Shown in pieces: positions 60,665 to 64,000 of a stretch of DNA of 64,000 nt. How positions within the stretch are numbered: the first letter of the stretch is position 1; each line of letters starts with the position of its first letter. This stretch comes from Periplaneta americana (Eukaryota > Arthropoda > Insecta > Blattodea > Blattidae): NCBI RefSeq assembly GCF_040183065.1, contig NC_091121.1, positions 66,439,787 through 66,503,786 of the forward strand, given 5' to 3'. Position numbers and translations under genes: made by a program. Below the pieces are notes generated by a model. The model was given only the letters and a program-made list of their open reading frames with translations. It ran no database searches and was not told the origin of the DNA.

Positions 60665-61325
60665 GCTTTATATAAGTGTATTCCATAACCTTTATTTCCT
60701 TTGCAGAGCCTTTCATATTATATTAACAGTCTACATATTTTTTAAAAGACAGTTTCATCAATACGCCAATCTTAACTTTGCACATTTATTTAGAAGTAGG
60801 CAAATACGATTAAATTTCACATTTTTAAGTTTAAGATCGTGGAAGAAACGCCCAGTGAGGTAATTGTGGTATCATGCTGGTGAAGGTAGATAGGGGTCTC
60901 GACACACCAGGCCGGATATAACGACCGTTGACGGGGTGCACAAAGTCAACTCGTCAAGAATGCTTAGATAACTGACGGTATAAGCGTCTCAATATTACAT
61001 GTCATACTTTGCAGGGCAGTTTGTGAGCTCTATACTAAGTCAATACGAAATAGGCCTATAACAATTGGGTTGCATTAAAAATATTGATTATTCAATTATC
61101 TTAAATAAGAAGCAAATAATTGTAATAGTTTCAATCGGAAGTAATTGCTTATTTACTATAAATTGTTTTAAGAAACCATTACTTGCTTTCTGTCATCTGA
61201 TGATTCGTTTTAGGCCTATCGTAGATATATACTCAACAACTAGACTTACAGCGCTATTGTATAGTTTGTGGAAAGCAAACTCTTGAAGCTTTTCCATTGT
61301 CAAAACATCTCAGTTCGGCGTCAAA
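60665..61325. other. Unassigned sequence
   Basis: Possible upstream region of the ORF at 61326; no promoter motif recognised. Confidence 0.35.
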
Positions 61326-61499
61326 ATGAGCTCACGCTTTAATAGATTCCGTATTCAGCCTTTAGGGCGCGTGCAAAATTTCCAGTCCGATGGCACCTCT
61401 CCACTTGCTAATGGTAGTGGCAAACATCCTACCAAGGAAATCGGTGTCACAAAAATTACATACATAGGGGAGAGTCGGGTAGTATCGGACATCGGGTAG
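61326..61499 (+). CDS. Candidate first coding exon, truncated by a MITE
   Basis: ATG in good context (GTCAAAATGAG) opens 47 codons, MSSRFNRFRIQPLGRV and then a Ser/Gly/Asn-rich stretch, up to the MITE edge at 61467. The frame stops inside the MITE (TAG, 61497-61499). Codon use is balanced, unlike the surroundings. RFRI fits RFx[V/I], the SPAK/OSR1 docking motif of cation-chloride cotransporter N-termini; that link is speculative. A donor could be GGTAGT near 61419 or GGTGTC near 61442. Confidence 0.3.
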   Translation: MSSRFNRFRIQPLGRVQNFQSDGTSPLANGSGKHPTKEIGVTKITYIGESRVVSDIG

Positions 61500-61799
61500 T
61501 ATCGGACAGTGCGTTTCTTTCATCTACCACCATATGGTAATACCTGAATGACATGGTTACGTTTCTCTATGCGACATCACAGAAACGTAACCATGTCAAT
61601 CAGGTACTATCATCGTGTGGTAGATGAAAGAAACTCACTGGACAGTGCGTTTCTTTCATCTACCACCATATGGTAATACCTGAATGACATGGTTACGTTT
61701 CTCTATGCGACATCACAGAAACGTAACCATGTCAATCAGGTACTATCATCGTGTGGTAGATGAAAGAAACTCACTGTCCGATACTACCCGACTCTCCCC
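61467..61799. mobile_element. Hairpin MITE with an exact 136-base internal tandem duplication
   Basis: Ends GGGGAGAGTCGGGTAGTATC and its inverse, with TA at 61465-61466 and 61800-61801. Inside, 61504-61639 and 61640-61775 are identical as far as I can compare. Each copy is itself a hairpin (TTTCTTTCATCTACCACC pairing with its inverse). GGGTAGTATCGGAC is also doubled at the left end. Confidence 0.9.
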
Positions 61800-61860
61800 T
61801 ATAGGCATTATTATTTTTATTATGTTGTTATATTCCCATTTTTAGTTAATTTTCTTGACT

Positions 61861-62203
61861 ATTATTCAAAAGACGTCCCGCGCACTGGCGTCGTGGTCTA
61901 AGACATCCTGCCTAGGACTCGCGTTACGGAATGCGCGCTGGTTCGAGTCCTCATGGGAAAGAAATATTCTCATGAAATTTCGACCAATGTATGGGACCTG
62001 TGCACACCCAGCACTTGGGGAGCTATGATAGGTAGCGAAATTCGGTTGCGAAAGCCAGCTATAACGGCTGGGGGAATCATCGTGTTAACCACACGATACC
62101 TCCATTCTGGTTGGATAATCGTCCACCTCTGCTTCGGCATGTGAACGTGAGGCCAGCAGCCCTTCAAGGGCTGTGGCGCCACGGATAATATTATCCAAAA
62201 TAC
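61861..62203 (+). mobile_element. SINE family B with probable target-site duplication
   Basis: Element at 61875-62189: GGCGTCGTGGTCTAAGACAT, CGCTGGTTCGAGTCCTC, GCCAGCTATAACGGCTGG, and a 3' end AAGGGCTGTGGCGCCACGG. ATTATTCAAAAGAC at 61861-61874 matches ATTATCCAAAATAC at 62190-62203 at 12 of 14 positions. Confidence 0.85.
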
Positions 62204-62435
62204 ATTGTATAATGAAATTGTTTGCTATGCGTCCATGAAGACGATCGACTTTCGTTTCCTTGACTGCACACAAAAGGTATACCCTAAGATCTCAAAAAGT
62301 AAGATACAGAGCATTCGCTTATATAATTTAGGTCGACCGGGCGGCGTGCGACCGGCACGAAGGCATTGCAACACGCGGCAAACCGTCTCCCGCACGTTCA
62401 ACAGTCCAGTCCAGTCTCTCTGTAGGAATGCTTGT

Positions 62436-62528
62436 ATGGACGTTGAATTGCGTGTTATTCTTCTGATTGTGTTAGTTATGTGTTTAGATTTAGTAGTGGT
62501 CTTTTGCTGCTGCTATGTGGAATGGTAA
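62436..62528 (+). CDS. 30-codon ORF with a hydrophobic segment, doubtful
   Basis: ATG at 62436 opens MDVELRVILLIVLVMCLDLV and a Val/Cys-rich rest. The stop overlaps a possible donor (GGAATG, GTAACA). It sits in a locally GC-rich stretch (62330-62430). It could be a signal-anchor first exon or chance; no family recognised. Confidence 0.2.
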   Translation: MDVELRVILLIVLVMCLDLVVVFCCCYVEW

Positions 62529-63496
62529 CATACGCAATGTTCTTACAAATCGTCTTTTTACTTTTCCACAATCACTCTTTTTCAGATAAGTCTGTACCAT
62601 GAAAATCCTTTGCTCTAATATAAATTTCTGTGGTGCCAAAAGTGCAAGCTAATTTAAACATTTCAGAAGAATAACATGCAGTATAACGTCAACACAACCA
62701 CTCCTAAATCTAAACCACTTCAGGAAATGCTCCTTTAGTGGCGGTAAAACTTTCTGAATCATCGTGTATATTAATCTCAAATGTTCACTTGTTTAATTGA
62801 AAGAAGGTGAGGTCTTTATTTTCTCAAATATTTATCAACGAATTTCATATTCCATAATGTTTAAGCTCTGCTTTCACAGAAAAATAAATGCACTCATGTT
62901 ATAAAATTAATTTTTTACGTGGGAATTAACTACCCGAATACCACTGGTGGTGATAATTTTCTGTGATAATTCCATTTTGCTGTAAACTTATGTTTATTGT
63001 CATGAGGTAATTATTTCGAGACCTAAGCTCAGTGACATTAGAAAACTATTAGAACTTGTATTACTGCTGCTAGTTTCATTCATTAAAGAAATTATTTTTT
63101 CTTTGATAGAAACTATGCCATTCCCTTTGTCAATTTTTTCTTCTTAATACAATAATTAATGAAGAAAGTATTCATCTTTGATTTAGAGAGTTATTGTATT
63201 TTTTTATTTAAAATAAAGACCCGTTAATTTCATCCTAAAAGTAGATATATATTATTTTCATGTGCATCATCCCCTAATAAATTGATTCGTAGATAGGCTT
63301 ACTATAGTAATACGAACAAAACCATCCAATAGTTCGGGAGAATTTGCTGTAGATACAGGTGTGCTCTATATCATTTCGATTATTTTTTAATTCTTGTTCT
63401 CCTGTTCAGGAGCATAGGACCTTGACCACTTATTGCCGTCTCACTATTTTGGACAACATTTTAATGGAAATTCCAATCGCATCTCATGGTAGCAGT
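62529..63496. other. Unassigned AT-rich sequence
   Basis: No recognised feature. Confidence 0.4.
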
Positions 63497-63507
63497 ATCA
63501 TCATCAC

Positions 63508-63559
<52 letters not shown>
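63497..63559 (+). repeat. (CAT)n microsatellite, the 3' tail of LINE-3
   Basis: About 20 units. On the minus strand this is (GAT)n directly after GGGCTGTAGCGCC. Confidence 0.95.
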
Positions 63560-64000
63560 GGCGCTACAGCCCTTGGTGGGCCTGGGCCTCCCTTAGTAAT
63601 TGTCGCCATCTGTCTCTATGTTGTGTAGCGGCCTTCCAATTCTTGCATCCCAACTTTCTGGCATTCTCTTCCACTCCAGCTTTATGTCATGTTTACTCTT
63701 CGTCCTTGTGCGTGAGCCATGTTCGTTTGCCATTTTCCGTTGCCATAAGATCCGTCCGGCTTCTTTCACTTTGGGTTTCATGACGGTGGGATTTTTACTG
63801 GGCGGGGTTGTCAACCCCACGCCAAACCCCCAACCTGGAGGGCCGGTTCAGTGTATTTATATCCCCCACTGACAGGGTGGCCCAGTTATACCCCCAGGCA
63901 CCGGGTGTTCGTTCATTCGTTCGCCTTTTACGAACCATATGAACTCATGGTGGGACTATTCTTGTCCGGTCATCACACGGACCATGGTAGCAGTATAGTA
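63560..64000 (-). mobile_element. Non-LTR retrotransposon 3' region (LINE-3 here), runs off the window
   Basis: The minus strand ends in a reverse-transcriptase-type C-terminus: KLGCKNWKAATQHRDRWRQL, LREAQAHQGL-stop, then GGGCTGTAGCGCC and (GAT)n. Upstream are GC-rich pieces with CCAGGTTGGGGGTTTGGCGT and GTTGACAACCCCGCCC, which I associate with non-LTR elements of this type. Frameshifts are present. The 5' part lies beyond 64000. Confidence 0.65.

Noticed and set aside
62205-62528. 107-codon plus-strand frame
   Set aside because: It starts inside SINE B flanking sequence on a non-ATG-supported start and looks random; only the last 30 codons were kept, as a doubtful ORF.

Overview
This is eukaryotic, AT-rich and gene-poor DNA that is densely packed with transposable-element relics. 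It is almost certainly an insect nuclear scaffold and most likely Blattodea (cockroach or termite). Reasons: spliced coding exons with GT/AG junctions, a mitochondrial nad5 relic of insect type, many Tc1/mariner and hAT elements, and tRNA-derived SINEs beginning GTCCACACCTGTGGAGTAAC that I associate from memory with cockroach genomes. The species call is inference. There are no bacterial operons, so ribosome-binding sites, operators and rho-independent terminators do not apply.

The one gene I can identify with confidence is on the minus strand at 1326-4292. It is a two-exon homologue of human C15orf61, split by a 2.5 kb intron that has itself collected repeats. Weaker gene candidates are a spliced-looking pair of exons around 10.56-12.30 kb (with a diverged partial exon duplication), a CpG-rich segment with YY1-type motifs and a good splice donor at 41.5-41.95 kb, and a start-codon exon at 61.33 kb.

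Mobile elements: seven copies of SINE family A (410, 4961, 6915, 15308, 18357, 37148, 42427), three of family B, six or so of family C, one each of families D, E and G, plus isolated tRNA-like heads. Several have clear target-site duplications. Non-LTR retrotransposon 3' ends of three families lie at 15.6 and 48.6 kb (LINE-1 here), 22.4, 24.1 and 34.9 kb (LINE-2 here) and 63.6-64 kb (LINE-3 here). These labels are local to this window and do not mean the mammalian families. DNA transposons include Tc1/mariner pseudogenes (5.8, 18.3, 38.3, 50.5, 53.6, 56.6 kb), a PIF/Harbinger-like element with a MADF exon (48.8-49.7 kb), hAT-type MITEs (27.6, 37.1 kb) and several hairpin MITEs (10.2, 39.2, 47.2, 58.5, 61.5 kb). 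A large palindrome at 13.64-14.14 kb looks like two inverted Penelope-like 3' ends carrying hammerhead-like motifs.

The most unusual single item is at 41.11-41.29 kb. It is an AT-rich fragment that reads as a bacterial serine acetyltransferase (CysE) hexapeptide core, with the catalytic Asp/His pair preserved and one in-frame stop. It looks like a lateral transfer, possibly from a Bacteroidota endosymbiont. The other stretches hold microsatellites, degenerate tandem arrays (43.7-44.5, 53.3-55.6, 60.2-60.55 kb) or nothing I can recognise.
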